A program made the position numbers and the translations under genes. From positions 124,001 through 188,000 of the forward strand of contig NZ_LMEC01000023.1 of assembly GCF_001425265.1 (NCBI RefSeq): a stretch of 64,000 nucleotides of DNA, given 5' to 3'. How positions within the stretch are numbered: position 1 is the first letter of the stretch; each line of letters starts with the position of its first letter. The notes below the pieces were generated by a model. The model saw only the letters and a program-made list of their open reading frames with translations. It did not search any database and was not told where the DNA came from. This document shows positions 1 to 8,479 of the stretch, piece by piece. The stretch is from Massilia sp. Root418. Its GTDB lineage: Bacteria; Pseudomonadota; Gammaproteobacteria; Burkholderiales; Burkholderiaceae_D.

Positions 1-1
1 G

Positions 2-205
2 CGTTTCGACCCGGCCCAGGGCGTGGGCATGCTGTGCCGCGCCCACATGTTCAGCACCGGCATCATCATGCGCGCCGTGGGCGACCGCATGATCATCGCC
101 CCCCCGCTGGTGATGACGCACGCGCAGATCGACGAGATGGTGGCGCTGATCCGCCGCGCGCTGGACCTGACCCTGCAAGAAGTTCGCGCGAAGGGCTGGG
201 TGTGA
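2..205 (+). CDS. C-terminal end of a class III aminotransferase (partial)
   Basis: Only the last 67 codons are present; the gene runs in from the left edge and stops with TGA. The tail reads like a PLP-dependent class III (omega-amino acid / putrescine type) aminotransferase, with FSTGIIMRAVGDRMIIAPPL followed by an amphipathic helix ending in KGWV. In this family the segment forms the small C-terminal domain. Its position just ahead of a putrescine-type ABC transporter and an aldehyde dehydrogenase suggests a putrescine:pyruvate aminotransferase producing 4-aminobutyraldehyde. The active-site lysine lies outside the window, so the substrate is inferred from context only. Confidence 0.75.
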   Translation, partial: RFDPAQGVGMLCRAHMFSTGIIMRAVGDRMIIAPPLVMTHAQIDEMVALIRRALDLTLQEVRAKGWV

Positions 206-230
206 ATGGGCGGCAGGCGGCGGTTTTGCA

Positions 231-261
231 GGGCGGGTTAGCACGGAGTGCGTAACCCGCC
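231..261. repeat. REP-like palindrome, copy 1
   Basis: GGGCGGGTTAG and its inverted partner GTAACCCGCC flank a short loop. The copy lacks the outer GTA seen in most others. It lies between the aminotransferase stop and the potG promoter region. Confidence 0.85.
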
Positions 262-295
262 TGCATTTTGGTAGTCTTCCTCGATATGCTGCATT

Positions 296-301
296 TATAA
301 T
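296..301 (+). promoter_or_regulatory. Candidate -10 box for the potGHI transporter genes
   Basis: A consensus TATAAT hexamer lies 65 bases before the potG start in an otherwise GC-rich gap. No -35 hexamer is convincing at 16-18 bases upstream (a TTGGTA sits at 22). Treated as a weak prediction. Confidence 0.35.
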
Positions 302-366
302 CACGTCTTTTGCCGTGCGGATTTGCCGCGCGCGTGCATCCCGATTAAGATTATCAATTCGCCAAT

Positions 367-1503
367 ATGACGACAGCCCACCCCGCCGACGCTGGCCAGC
401 CCTTTCTGTTAATCCGCAATCTGGTCAAGGATTTCGACGGCGTGCGCGCCGTAAACGACGTGTCGGTGACGATCAACAAGGGCGAAATCTTCGCGCTGCT
501 GGGCAGTTCGGGCTGCGGCAAATCGACCCTGTTGCGCATGCTGGCCGGCTTCGAAACGCCGACCTCGGGCGCCATCACGCTGGGCGGGCAGGACATCATC
601 AGCACGCCGCCGTACGAGCGCCCCATCAACATGATGTTCCAGTCCTACGCGCTGTTCCCGCACCTGTCGGTGTGGGACAACATCGCCTTCGGCCTGCGCC
701 GCGACGGCCTGCCGAAAGACCAGATCGCCGACCGCGTGGACAAGATGCTGTCGCTGGTGCAGCTGTCGGCTTACGGCAAGCGCAAGCCGCACCAGCTCTC
801 CGGCGGCCAGCAGCAGCGCGTGGCGCTGGCGCGCAGCCTGGCCAAGCGCCCGCAGCTGCTGCTGCTGGACGAGCCGCTGGGGGCACTGGACAAGAAACTG
901 CGCGAGCAGACCCAGGTCGAACTGGTGAACATCATCGAACAGGTCGGCGTGACCTGCGTGATGGTGACGCACGACCAGGACGAAGCCATGAGCATGGCCA
1001 CCCGCATCGCCATCATGAGCGAAGGCCGCATCCTGCAGGTGGGCGCGCCGGGCGAGATCTACGAAACGCCGAACTGCCGCTTCGTGGCCGACTTCATCGG
1101 CTCGGTCAACCTGTTTGAAGGCCGCGTGATCGAAGACCAGCCGGGCTATGTGATCATTGAAACGGACGAGACCACGCATTACGTCAGCCACGGCATCACC
1201 GGCACCGACAAGATGGAAGTGGGCGTGGCGGTGCGCCCGGAGAAGATCGTGTTGCAGCCGAACGCGCCCACCATGTCGCAGCGCGCCAAGGTGGAGGAGC
1301 ACGGCCACAACTGCGTGCAAGGCGTGATCGCCGCGATCTCCTACTTCGGCAACGAAACCCACTACCAGGTGAAGCTGGACAGCGGCATGCAGCTCAAGGT
1401 GGCGCGCACCAATTCCGCGCGCCACGCCGAAGCCCGTTTGCAGCGCGACCAGCGCGTGCACGCATGGTGGGACGGCAGCGACGTTGTCGTGTTGACCCGT
1501 TGA
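367..1503 (+). CDS. potG: Polyamine ABC transporter ATP-binding protein (PotG/PotA type)
   Basis: A 378-residue ATPase that would energise putrescine/spermidine uptake from the cytoplasmic face. Visible motifs are Walker [10 protein letters not shown] (about residue 47), Q-loop [10 protein letters not shown], signature [15 protein letters not shown], Walker [13 protein letters not shown] and switch HDQDEA. The C-terminal ~130 residues form the TOBE-type regulatory domain expected in this family (VRPEKIVL). Two permease genes follow directly, the first after 16 bases. No periplasmic binding protein (potF/potD) gene is visible in the window; it may lie upstream. The assignment as a polyamine rather than another CUT1-like importer rests on similarity and the catabolic neighbours. 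Confidence 0.9.
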   Translation: MTTAHPADAGQPFLLIRNLVKDFDGVRAVNDVSVTINKGEIFALLGSSGCGKSTLLRMLAGFETPTSGAITLGGQDIISTPPYERPINMMFQSYALFPHLSVWDNIAFGLRRDGLPKDQIADRVDKMLSLVQLSAYGKRKPHQLSGGQQQRVALARSLAKRPQLLLLDEPLGALDKKLREQTQVELVNIIEQVGVTCVMVTHDQDEAMSMATRIAIMSEGRILQVGAPGEIYETPNCRFVADFIGSVNLFEGRVIEDQPGYVIIETDETTHYVSHGITGTDKMEVGVAVRPEKIVLQPNAPTMSQRAKVEEHGHNCVQGVIAAISYFGNETHYQVKLDSGMQLKVARTNSARHAEARLQRDQRVHAWWDGSDVVVLTR

Positions 1504-1519
1504 CCGGCAGGGGCGCTCC

Positions 1520-2437
1520 ATGTTCACATTCTTCAAAGACCTGCTGACGCTGCGCTGGCTGAACGGCCGCAGCGCCGTCATCTCCGTGCCCTACCTGTGG
1601 CTGATCGGTGCCTTCCTGATCCCCTTCCTGATCGTGGCGCGCATCAGCTTCACGGAGGTCGATGCCGGCAATCCCTTCGGCACCCTGGCCACCTACGCCG
1701 ACGGCATCGTCGACATCAAGATCAAGGTATCGAACTACCTGTTCATCGCGGCCGACGAGCTGTACGTGCTGACCTATCTCAGCTCGCTCAAGTACGCCGC
1801 CATCACCACCGCCTGCTGCCTGCTGATCGGCTACCCCTTCGCCTACTTCATGGCGCGCGCCAGGCCCTCGTTGCGCCCGGTGCTGCTGATGATGGTGATG
1901 CTGCCGTTCTGGACCTCCTTCCTGCTGCGCATCTACGCCTGGAAGGGCATCCTGGCCAACCAGGGCATCCTGAACCACTTCCTCATGTCCAGCGGCGTGA
2001 TCGCCGAGCCGCTGCACATGATGAATACCTCGTTCTCGCTGGTGATCGGCATGGTGTACGCCTACCTGCCGTTCATGATACTGCCGCTGTACACCAACCT
2101 GGCCAAGATGGACCTGCGCTTCCTGGAAGCGGCGGCCGACCTGGGCGCCACGCCGTGGCAGGCGTTCTGGCGCATCACGGTGCCGCTGTCGAAGTCCGGC
2201 ATCATTGCCGGCTCCATGCTGGTGTTCATACCCGCGGTGGGCGAGTACGTCATCCCCGAGCTGCTGGGCGGCCCGGAAACGCTGATGATAGGCCGCGTGC
2301 TGTGGGACGAGTTCTTTACCAATAACGACTGGCCGATGGCGTCTTCCGTCACCGTGGTGGTCATCCTGCTGATCCTGGTGCCGATGGCCATCCTCAACAA
2401 ATACCAGGCCGAACAAGGCGAAGGAGGCCGCAAATGA
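1520..2437 (+). CDS. potH: Polyamine ABC transporter permease (PotH type)
   Basis: A 305-residue inner-membrane permease with about six hydrophobic helices. The first is near residues 27-45 (YLWLIGAFLIPFLIVARISF). The coupling loop contains the EAA motif of binding-protein-dependent permeases, seen as EAAADLGATPWQAFWRITVP. The ATG follows GGGGCG. Its last four bases overlap the start of the next permease, so the two are translationally coupled and probably form the heterodimeric channel with the ATPase encoded just upstream. Confidence 0.9.
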   Translation: MFTFFKDLLTLRWLNGRSAVISVPYLWLIGAFLIPFLIVARISFTEVDAGNPFGTLATYADGIVDIKIKVSNYLFIAADELYVLTYLSSLKYAAITTACCLLIGYPFAYFMARARPSLRPVLLMMVMLPFWTSFLLRIYAWKGILANQGILNHFLMSSGVIAEPLHMMNTSFSLVIGMVYAYLPFMILPLYTNLAKMDLRFLEAAADLGATPWQAFWRITVPLSKSGIIAGSMLVFIPAVGEYVIPELLGGPETLMIGRVLWDEFFTNNDWPMASSVTVVVILLILVPMAILNKYQAEQGEGGRK

Positions 2438-3273
2438 AGGGTGCATCGATCCCGCGCTGGTTTGGCCGCGGCTGGCTTTCGCTGGGCTACCTGTTCCTCT
2501 ACCTGCCCATCATCGTGCTGGTGGTGTTCTCGTTCAACAGCTCGCGCCAGGACATGGTGTGGACCGGCTTTTCCACCCAGTGGTACGGCGAATTGATGAA
2601 CGACGCCGAAATCATTTCCGGCTTCGGCCTCTCGCTGCGCATCGCCTTCCTCACCGCCTGCTCGTCCGTGGTGCTGGGCACCTTTGCCGCCTTCGTGCTG
2701 AACCGCTACCGCCGCTTCGCCGGCCGCACCCTGTTCTCGGCCATGGCCAGCGCGCCGCTGGTGATGCCGGAAGTGATCATCGGCCTGTCGCTGCTGCTGA
2801 TGCTGGTGTCGGTGCAGAAGATGTTCGGCTTCCCCGAGCGCGGCCTCAGCACCATCTGGATCGGCCACACCCTGCTGGGCATGGCCTACGCCACCGTGGT
2901 GGTGCAATCGCGCCTGCAGGAGATGAGCAAGTCGCTGGAAGAGGCGGCCATGGACCTGGGCTGCCGCCCGCACCAGGTGTTCTTCCTGGTGACCCTGCCC
3001 AACATCAAGCAGGCGCTGGCCTCGGCCTGGCTGCTGACTTTCACCCTGTCGCTGGACGACGTGGTGCTGTCCGCCTTCCTGTCCGGCCCCGGTTCGTCCA
3101 CCATGCCGCTGGTGATCTTCTCGCGCGCCCGCCTGGGCCTGGACCCGCGCGTCAACGCGGTGGCGGCCATCACCATCCTGGTGGTCACGGTGGCGGTGAT
3201 CGCCTCCAGCGTCATCATGGCGCGCACCCAGCGCGCACGAATGAAACAAGTCGCCCACGCCGCCAAGGCGTAA
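2434..3273 (+). CDS. potI: Polyamine ABC transporter permease (PotI type)
   Basis: The second channel subunit, 279 residues, starting in an ATGA overlap with potH. It has an N-terminal transmembrane segment (LGYLFLYLPIIVLVVFSF) and several further helices. The EAA loop reads EEAAMDLGCRPHQVFFLVTLP. The LDDVVLSAFLSGPGSSTMP stretch is characteristic of PotI/PotC-like permeases. Together with PotG and PotH it would import putrescine. A REP-like palindrome separates it from the aldehyde dehydrogenase gene. Confidence 0.9.
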   Translation: MKGASIPRWFGRGWLSLGYLFLYLPIIVLVVFSFNSSRQDMVWTGFSTQWYGELMNDAEIISGFGLSLRIAFLTACSSVVLGTFAAFVLNRYRRFAGRTLFSAMASAPLVMPEVIIGLSLLLMLVSVQKMFGFPERGLSTIWIGHTLLGMAYATVVVQSRLQEMSKSLEEAAMDLGCRPHQVFFLVTLPNIKQALASAWLLTFTLSLDDVVLSAFLSGPGSSTMPLVIFSRARLGLDPRVNAVAAITILVVTVAVIASSVIMARTQRARMKQVAHAAKA

Positions 3274-3306
3274 AATCGTATGGAACCGGCCGCGCCCACG
3301 CAGCAA

Positions 3307-3343
3307 CGTAGGGCGGGTTAGGCGCAAAGCGCCGTAACCCGCC
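3307..3343. repeat. REP-like palindrome, copy 2
   Basis: CGTAGGGCGGGTTAGGCGC pairs with GGCGC-like and GTAACCCGCC on the right arm. It sits between potI and the aldehyde dehydrogenase, in the orientation with the CGTAGG end on the left. Confidence 0.9.
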
Positions 3344-3377
3344 AGCGCCGCGTCCCCCAAACGACAAGGAGCCCAGC

Positions 3378-4865
3378 ATGGCAGACGCACTTTGGCACGA
3401 GCGCGCACTTGCGCTGAACATCGACGGCCGCGCCTTCATCAACGGAGAGCGCGCCTGGTCCCGCACCGAGCAGCAGTTCGACAAACACTCCCCCATCGAC
3501 GGCCGCAAGCTGGCCGCCGTGGCCCGCTGCGGTGCGCCCGACGTGGACGCCGCCGTGCAGTCCGCCCGCGCCGCCTTCGAGGACGGCCGCTGGTCCGGCA
3601 TGCCGCCCGCCAAACGCAAGCGCGTACTGATACGCTTCGCTGACCTGATCCAGCAAAACACCGCCGAACTGGCGCTGCTGGAAACGCTGGACATGGGCAA
3701 GCCCATCAAATACAGCCAGAGCGTGGACGTGGGCTCGGCCGCCAACTGCATCCGCTGGTACGGCGAAGCGGTGGACAAGGTGTACGACGAAATCGCCCCG
3801 ACCGCCAGCAGCAGCCTCGCGCTGATCACGCGCGAACCGGTGGGCGTGGTGGGCGCCATCATCCCCTGGAACTACCCGATGATCATGGCCGCCTGGAAGA
3901 TTGCCCCGGCGCTCGCGGCCGGCAACAGCGTGGTGCTCAAGCCGTCCGAGAAAGCGCCGCTGACCTCCTTGCGGCTGGCCGAACTGGCGCTGCAGGCCGG
4001 CATTCCCGCCGGCGTGTTCAGCGTGCTGCCGGGCTACGGCAACGAGGCCGGCAGCGCGCTGGCGCTGCACATGGACGTCGACTGCATCGCCTTCACCGGC
4101 TCCACGCGGGTGGGCAAGCAGATCATGCAGATGGCCGGACAGTCGAACCTGAAGCGCGCCTGGACTGAGCTGGGCGGCAAGTCCGCCAACATCGTCTGCG
4201 CCGACTGCCCGGACCTGGATGCGGCGGTGGCGGCGGCGGTGGGCTCCATCTATTTCAACCAGGGTGAAAGCTGCAATGCGCCTTCGCGGCTGTTCGTGGA
4301 AGAGTCGGTCAAGGACGCGTTCATCGAGAAGGCGCTGGCCATGGTGCCGCGCTACCAGCCGGGCGACCCGCTGGACGAGGCCACCGTGATGGGCGCCATC
4401 GTGGACGAAGTGCAGATGAAAACGGTGCTGGGCTATATCGAAGCCGGCAAGCATGGCGGGGCGCGCCTGCTGGCAGGCGGCGCGCAGGAGCGCGCACAAA
4501 GCGGCGGCTACTATGTGGCGCCGACCCTGTTCGACCAGGTGGACAGCGGCATGAAGATCGCGCAGGAAGAGATATTCGGGCCGGTGCTGTCGGTGCTCAG
4601 CTTCAGCGACGTGCAGGACGCCGTGAAGCAGGCCAACGCCACGCCCTACGGTTTGCAGGCGGCGGTGTGGAGCGCCGACATGAGCAAGGCGATCCAGGTG
4701 GCGCGGGCGCTGCGTGCGGGCACGGTGCACGTGAACCAGTACGATGGCGACGATATCACCGTGCCCTTTGGCGGCTACAAACAGTCCGGCAACGGCCGTG
4801 ACAAGTCGCTGCACGCCTTCGACAAGTACACCGAGCTGAAAACCACGTGGATACAGATAGGCTAG
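3378..4865 (+). CDS. puuC: NAD(P)+-dependent aldehyde dehydrogenase (PuuC-like)
   Basis: A 495-residue aldehyde dehydrogenase starting at ATG behind AAGGAG. It shows the Rossmann-fold IIPWNYPMIMAAWKIAPALA, the general base Glu264 in TELGGKS and nucleophile Cys299 in NQGESCNAPSR, followed by EEIFGPVLSV. PuuC-type enzymes oxidise gamma-glutamyl-gamma-aminobutyraldehyde or 4-aminobutyraldehyde. With the aminotransferase and PotGHI upstream it would complete putrescine to 4-aminobutyrate conversion. The substrate is inferred from context; the fold and catalytic residues are read from the sequence. Confidence 0.88.
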   Translation: MADALWHERALALNIDGRAFINGERAWSRTEQQFDKHSPIDGRKLAAVARCGAPDVDAAVQSARAAFEDGRWSGMPPAKRKRVLIRFADLIQQNTAELALLETLDMGKPIKYSQSVDVGSAANCIRWYGEAVDKVYDEIAPTASSSLALITREPVGVVGAIIPWNYPMIMAAWKIAPALAAGNSVVLKPSEKAPLTSLRLAELALQAGIPAGVFSVLPGYGNEAGSALALHMDVDCIAFTGSTRVGKQIMQMAGQSNLKRAWTELGGKSANIVCADCPDLDAAVAAAVGSIYFNQGESCNAPSRLFVEESVKDAFIEKALAMVPRYQPGDPLDEATVMGAIVDEVQMKTVLGYIEAGKHGGARLLAGGAQERAQSGGYYVAPTLFDQVDSGMKIAQEEIFGPVLSVLSFSDVQDAVKQANATPYGLQAAVWSADMSKAIQVARALRAGTVHVNQYDGDDITVPFGGYKQSGNGRDKSLHAFDKYTELKTTWIQIG

Positions 4866-4870
4866 CGCCC

Positions 4871-4904
4871 GGCGGGTTACGCGCAAGCGCTAACCCGCCC
4901 TACG
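4871..4904. repeat. REP-like palindrome, copy 3 (inverted pair with copy 4)
   Basis: GGCGGGTTACGCGC-loop-GCTAACCCGCCCTACG, with the TACG end on the right. It begins six bases after the aldehyde dehydrogenase stop. Together with the next copy it forms a head-to-head pair in the gap between convergent genes and could end transcription from both sides. Confidence 0.9.
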
Positions 4905-4931
4905 ACCTTGCCCGCCACGGTAACGCGGGCA

Positions 4932-4968
4932 CGTAGGGCGGGTTAGAGCCGCAGGCTCGTAACCCGCC
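4932..4968. repeat. REP-like palindrome, copy 4
   Basis: CGTAGGGCGGGTTAGAGCC with right arm GGCTCGTAACCCGCC. It ends 11 bases before the panB stop codon and lies in the opposite orientation to copy 3. Confidence 0.9.
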
Positions 4969-4979
4969 GCTGCCCGCGC

Positions 4980-5879
4980 CTAAAAGCAGTGCTCCAGCGC
5001 CGGGAACGACCCATCCTTGACCGCCGCCACATACGCGCCGACCGCCGCGTCGATACTGGTCTGCCCTTCCATGAAGTTCTTCACGAAGCGCGCCTTGCGG
5101 CCCGGGAACACGCCCAGCAGATCGTGCATCACCAGCACCTGTCCCGAGCAATCCGGACCGGCGCCGATGCCGATGGTCGGCATGGTCAGCAGCTCGGTCA
5201 CTTCCTTGCCCAGCTGCGTGGGAATCGCCTCCAGCACCACCATCGCGGCACCGGCTGCCTGCAGCTTCAGCGCATCCGCCTTCAGCAGCTCCGCGCTCTC
5301 GGTGGTCTTGCCCTGCACCTTGTAGCCGCCCAGCTGGTGCACCGACTGCGGCGTCAGGCCAAGGTGCGCGCAAACGGGCACCGAGCGCTCGGTGAGGAAT
5401 TTCACGGTCTCGGCCAGCCAGGCGCCGCCCTCGATCTTCACCATGTGCGCGCCGGCCTGCATCAGCTTGACCGCGTTGTCGAAAGCCTGCTGCGGGTTGG
5501 CGTATGTGCCGAACGGCATATCGGCCAGCACCAGCGCCGACTTGTTGCCGCGCGCGACAGCCCTGGTGTGGTAAGCCACTTCATCCAGCGTCACCGGCAG
5601 CGTCGAATCCAGGCCGTTGCACACCATGCCCAGCGAATCGCCGATCAGCAGCACTTCCACGCCGCAGCGGTCCATCAGCGAAGCGAAGCTCGCGTCGTAG
5701 CAGGTCAGCATGGTGATCTTGTCGCCGGCGGCCTTGCGCGCGTTCAGCGCGGGGATGGTGACCGCCTTCTGCGCCACAGGCTTTGACGGCGCGGCAGCCG
5801 CCGGTGCGCCAGAGCTCGTGCCAGCGGCCGGCACCGGAGCGCTGCCCGCCATTTCATTACCTTGCAAATAACCAGACAT
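4980..5879 (-). CDS. panB: 3-methyl-2-oxobutanoate hydroxymethyltransferase
   Basis: PanB adds a hydroxymethyl group from 5,10-methylene-THF to 2-oxoisovalerate, the first committed step of pantothenate synthesis. Motifs are [14 protein letters not shown], the metal and substrate-binding GDSLGMV and KLEGG-like KIEGGAW. An in-frame upstream ATG exists at 5,933, but the ATG at 5,879 is chosen because GAGG stands just upstream. This gives 299 residues, about 35 longer than typical PanB, owing to an Ala/Pro-rich leader ([10 protein letters not shown]...) ahead of the barrel. It is the last gene of the hda-to-panB minus-strand series. No panC is adjacent. Confidence 0.93.
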   Translation of the reverse strand: MSGYLQGNEMAGSAPVPAAGTSSGAPAAAAPSKPVAQKAVTIPALNARKAAGDKITMLTCYDASFASLMDRCGVEVLLIGDSLGMVCNGLDSTLPVTLDEVAYHTRAVARGNKSALVLADMPFGTYANPQQAFDNAVKLMQAGAHMVKIEGGAWLAETVKFLTERSVPVCAHLGLTPQSVHQLGGYKVQGKTTESAELLKADALKLQAAGAAMVVLEAIPTQLGKEVTELLTMPTIGIGAGPDCSGQVLVMHDLLGVFPGRKARFVKNFMEGQTSIDAAVGAYVAAVKDGSFPALEHCF

Positions 5880-6000
5880 GGGATTCCTCAAGTAGTGTAA
5901 TTCCGGTGGCGCCAGTGTAATCCCTGCCGCCAAACCGCGTATTCTACCTGCGAACGAACTTTCTTTTCAGCGCGGAAAACGGAAATAGATGGCGGCCACT

Positions 6001-6040
6001 ACTTGCCCCTGCTTGCCGCTACTTGCCGCTACTTGCCGAC
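6001..6040. repeat. Four tandem 10-bp direct repeats
   Basis: ACTTGCCCCT, GCTTGCCGCT, ACTTGCCGCT and ACTTGCCGAC follow one another. On the minus strand the first unit encodes the final residues and stop of the DMT-like gene, and the rest follow the stop. This looks like local slippage duplication. Confidence 0.8.
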
Positions 6041-6364
6041 AAAGAGGAAGGCCACGGCCGCCATGATGCAGCCGAACGCCGCCAGGTGGCGCCAGCTCAC
6101 CGGCTCGCCCAGCACGGTCACCATGAACACGCCGAACACGATCAGCGCAATCGCCTCCTGCGTCACCTTCAGCTGCCCCGCGCTCCAGCCGCTGGCGAAG
6201 CCGATCCGGTTGGCCGGCACCGCCAGGCAGTACTCCACGAACGCGATGGCCCAGCTGATCATGATGACCGTGAACAGCGGCTTGTTCATCCCGCCCTTCA
6301 AGTGCCAGTACCACGCGATGGTCATGAAAATGTTGGAAGCGGCGAGGAGCAGGAGTGTTTGCAT
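6029..6364 (-). CDS. Small DMT-like membrane protein (DUF486 family)
   Basis: An 111-residue hydrophobic protein with four predicted membrane helices. It starts MQTLLLLAASNIFMTIAWYW and ends VAFLFVGK. The pattern (WYWHLKG near the start, ISWAIAFVEYCLAVPANR in the middle) matches the DUF486 family, a four-helix relative of drug/metabolite transporters. Its function is unknown. The longer open frame upstream is simply the folK region read in another frame, so the internal ATG at 6,364, seven bases after folK, is used. Probably co-transcribed with folK and panB. Confidence 0.8.
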   Translation of the reverse strand: MQTLLLLAASNIFMTIAWYWHLKGGMNKPLFTVIMISWAIAFVEYCLAVPANRIGFASGWSAGQLKVTQEAIALIVFGVFMVTVLGEPVSWRHLAAFGCIMAAVAFLFVGK

Positions 6365-6371
6365 GGTGGGC

Positions 6372-6869
6372 TTACAGCCTGGTGATGGCCTGGTCTGCGA
6401 CGGCGGATTCATAGCAGCGTGCCGGGGCGCGGCCGGGGATGGCGATGTTGCCGGCGATTTCCAGCAGCGGCACGATGACGAAGGCGCGTTCGCACATGCG
6501 CGGATGCGGCACCTGCAGCGCGGGTGTCCTGATTTCCTGCTGACCGTAGAGCAGCACGTCCAGGTCCAGCGTGCGCGGGGCATTGCGGTAGGGGCGCTCG
6601 CGGCCGTGGGCCAGCTCGATCGCTTGCAGCGCCTGCAGCAGCGCTTCCGCATCCAGCTCTGTTTCCAGGCAGGCGACGGCGTTGATGTAGTCGTCGCCGC
6701 TGGAGTCGATCGGGGCGGTGCGGTACAGCGAGGACACGGCGCTCACTGTGCAGCCGGGCAGGGCGCGCAGGCGCGCGATGGCGTCCTGCACGTTGGCCTG
6801 CGCGTCGCCCAGGTTGGCGCCGATGCCGATGTAGGCGGTGGTGCGCACGGGGCTCGGCACGGCGTTCAT
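6372..6869 (-). CDS. folK: 2-amino-4-hydroxy-6-hydroxymethyldihydropteridine pyrophosphokinase
   Basis: HPPK transfers pyrophosphate from ATP to 6-hydroxymethyl-7,8-dihydropterin in folate synthesis. The 165-residue product has the family motifs AYIGIGANLGD at the N-terminus, SSLYRTAPI, and the metal/ATP-binding RTLDLDVLLYG, then HPRMCERAFVIVPL. Its start overlaps the pcnB stop by four bases (ATGA), a common Burkholderiales arrangement. Confidence 0.95.
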   Translation of the reverse strand: MNAVPSPVRTTAYIGIGANLGDAQANVQDAIARLRALPGCTVSAVSSLYRTAPIDSSGDDYINAVACLETELDAEALLQALQAIELAHGRERPYRNAPRTLDLDVLLYGQQEIRTPALQVPHPRMCERAFVIVPLLEIAGNIAIPGRAPARCYESAVADQAITRL

Positions 6870-8479
6870 TCGCTGTCGTTGCCGCCGCTGCCGGACTCGG
6901 CGCCGGCAGGGGCGCGCTTGCGGGGCGCGCGCGGCGCACGCGAGCGCGGTGGACGCGGTTCGCGCGGCGCGGTATCGGCGCCTGCGTCAGCGCCGGCTTC
7001 CGCCTGCGCGCCGCCGGCCGCCCGGCCGCCGGCCCGGCCGGCGTCGGCATGGCTGGTGCCGCTGTATTCGTTGTCGCCGTAGCCGTCCTGGCTACCCTGG
7101 CCGCTCTGGCCCGACTCGCCGCCGCCTTCACTGCCTTCGCCTTTGCTGCGGCCGCCACGGCGTGGAGGACGCTTGCGTTTCGCGCCGCCGGCTGCCGCGC
7201 CGCCGTGGCTCAGGCCAGCGACCAGCTGTTCGCGTTCGGTTTCGTCGCCGTCGTAGAAGGCGGTCCACCATTCGCCCAGTTCGGCGTCGATCTCGCCCGA
7301 GGCGCAGCGCAGCAGCAGGAAGTCGTAGCCGGCGCGGAAGCGCAGGTGTTCCAGCAGCTTGTATGGGTTCTTGCCGGTGCGGCGCTCGAAGCGCGGCTGC
7401 ATCGACCAGATGTCGCGCATGTCGGAACCGATCTTGCGCTGCAGGGCCAGTTTTTCGGTCTGCGAGTCCAGCACGTCGTCCGCCGCCAGGTGCAGCGCCG
7501 GGATCGGGAATTCGCCGGCCGCCTTGTAGGCGTTCCATTTCTCCAGCACCTGGTGCCACAGCAGCGATGCGAACAGGAAGCCCGGCGAGACGGTCTTGCC
7601 GGCGTGGATGCGCTTGTCGGTCGAGTCCAGCGCCAGCGTCACGAACTTCACGCCCAGCGGCTGTTCCAGCACCACGTCCAGCAGCGGCAGCAGGCCGTGG
7701 TGCAGGCCTTCTTTACGCAGCTGCAGCAGGCAGGCCAGTGCCTGGCCCGACATGAGCAGCTTGAGCATCTCGTCGAACACGCGCGCCGGCGGCACATTGT
7801 TGATCAACGGTGCCATCACGGTGATGGGCTCGCGCGTGCCCGGCTCGATCTGGAAGCCCAGCTTGGCGGCGAAGCGCGTCACGCGCAGCATGCGCACCGG
7901 ATCTTCGCGGTAGCGCGCTTCCGGCACGCCGATGATGCGCAGCGTCCTGGCACGGATGTCCTCGATGCCGCCGTGGTAGTCCCACACTTCCTCGTTGGCT
8001 GGGTTGTAGTACATGGCGTTGATGGTGAAGTCGCGCCGCTCGGCGTCCTCCGCCATGCTGCCGAAGGTGTTGTCGCGCAGGACGCGGCCGTGTTCATCTT
8101 TCGGCGCGTTCTCGATCGACGGGCCGCGGAAGGTGGTCACCTCCAGCAGGTCCTGGCCGAACATCACGTGCACGATCTGGAAGCGCTTGCCGATGATGAA
8201 GGCGCGCCGGAACAGGCGTTTCACCTGCTCGGGCGTGGCGTCGGTGGCGATGTCGAAGTCTTTCGGCTTCACGCCCAGCAGCAGGTCGCGCACGGCGCCG
8301 CCGACCACGAAGGCCTGGTAGCCCGCTTCCTGCAGGGTGCTGGTCACGCGCACGGCGTTGGAGGACAGCAGGCGCGGGTCGATGCCGTGCTGGTTGGCGC
8401 CCAGGATCACCGGCACGCTGGTGTCGCGTGCGGGAGCTTCTTTGACGCCGAGGATTTTGCGGATCAATTTCTTAATCAT
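6866..8479 (-). CDS. pcnB: Poly(A) polymerase I
   Basis: PcnB adds 3' poly(A) tails to RNA and promotes decay. The 537-residue protein carries the nucleotidyltransferase signature FVVGGAVRDLLLG with the metal-binding DFDIAT, the RRDFTINAMYYN region and the RNA-binding helical domain. The last ~100 residues are a low-complexity Gly/Arg/Ala/Pro tail (GGAKRKRPPRRGGRSKGEG and further), typical of RNA-binding extensions in this order. The start overlaps the preceding HAD gene by eight bases. The CCA-adding enzyme is a close relative, but the long basic tail and the folK neighbour favour PcnB. Confidence 0.92.
   Translation of the reverse strand: MIKKLIRKILGVKEAPARDTSVPVILGANQHGIDPRLLSSNAVRVTSTLQEAGYQAFVVGGAVRDLLLGVKPKDFDIATDATPEQVKRLFRRAFIIGKRFQIVHVMFGQDLLEVTTFRGPSIENAPKDEHGRVLRDNTFGSMAEDAERRDFTINAMYYNPANEEVWDYHGGIEDIRARTLRIIGVPEARYREDPVRMLRVTRFAAKLGFQIEPGTREPITVMAPLINNVPPARVFDEMLKLLMSGQALACLLQLRKEGLHHGLLPLLDVVLEQPLGVKFVTLALDSTDKRIHAGKTVSPGFLFASLLWHQVLEKWNAYKAAGEFPIPALHLAADDVLDSQTEKLALQRKIGSDMRDIWSMQPRFERRTGKNPYKLLEHLRFRAGYDFLLLRCASGEIDAELGEWWTAFYDGDETEREQLVAGLSHGGAAAGGAKRKRPPRRGGRSKGEGSEGGGESGQSGQGSQDGYGDNEYSGTSHADAGRAGGRAAGGAQAEAGADAGADTAPREPRPPRSRAPRAPRKRAPAGAESGSGGNDSE

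Noticed and set aside
4871-4968. Closely spaced palindromes considered as a CRISPR array or attachment site
   Set aside because: Copies are inverted relative to each other, spacers are irregular and short, and the same element occurs singly across the window. They are REP-like repeats.
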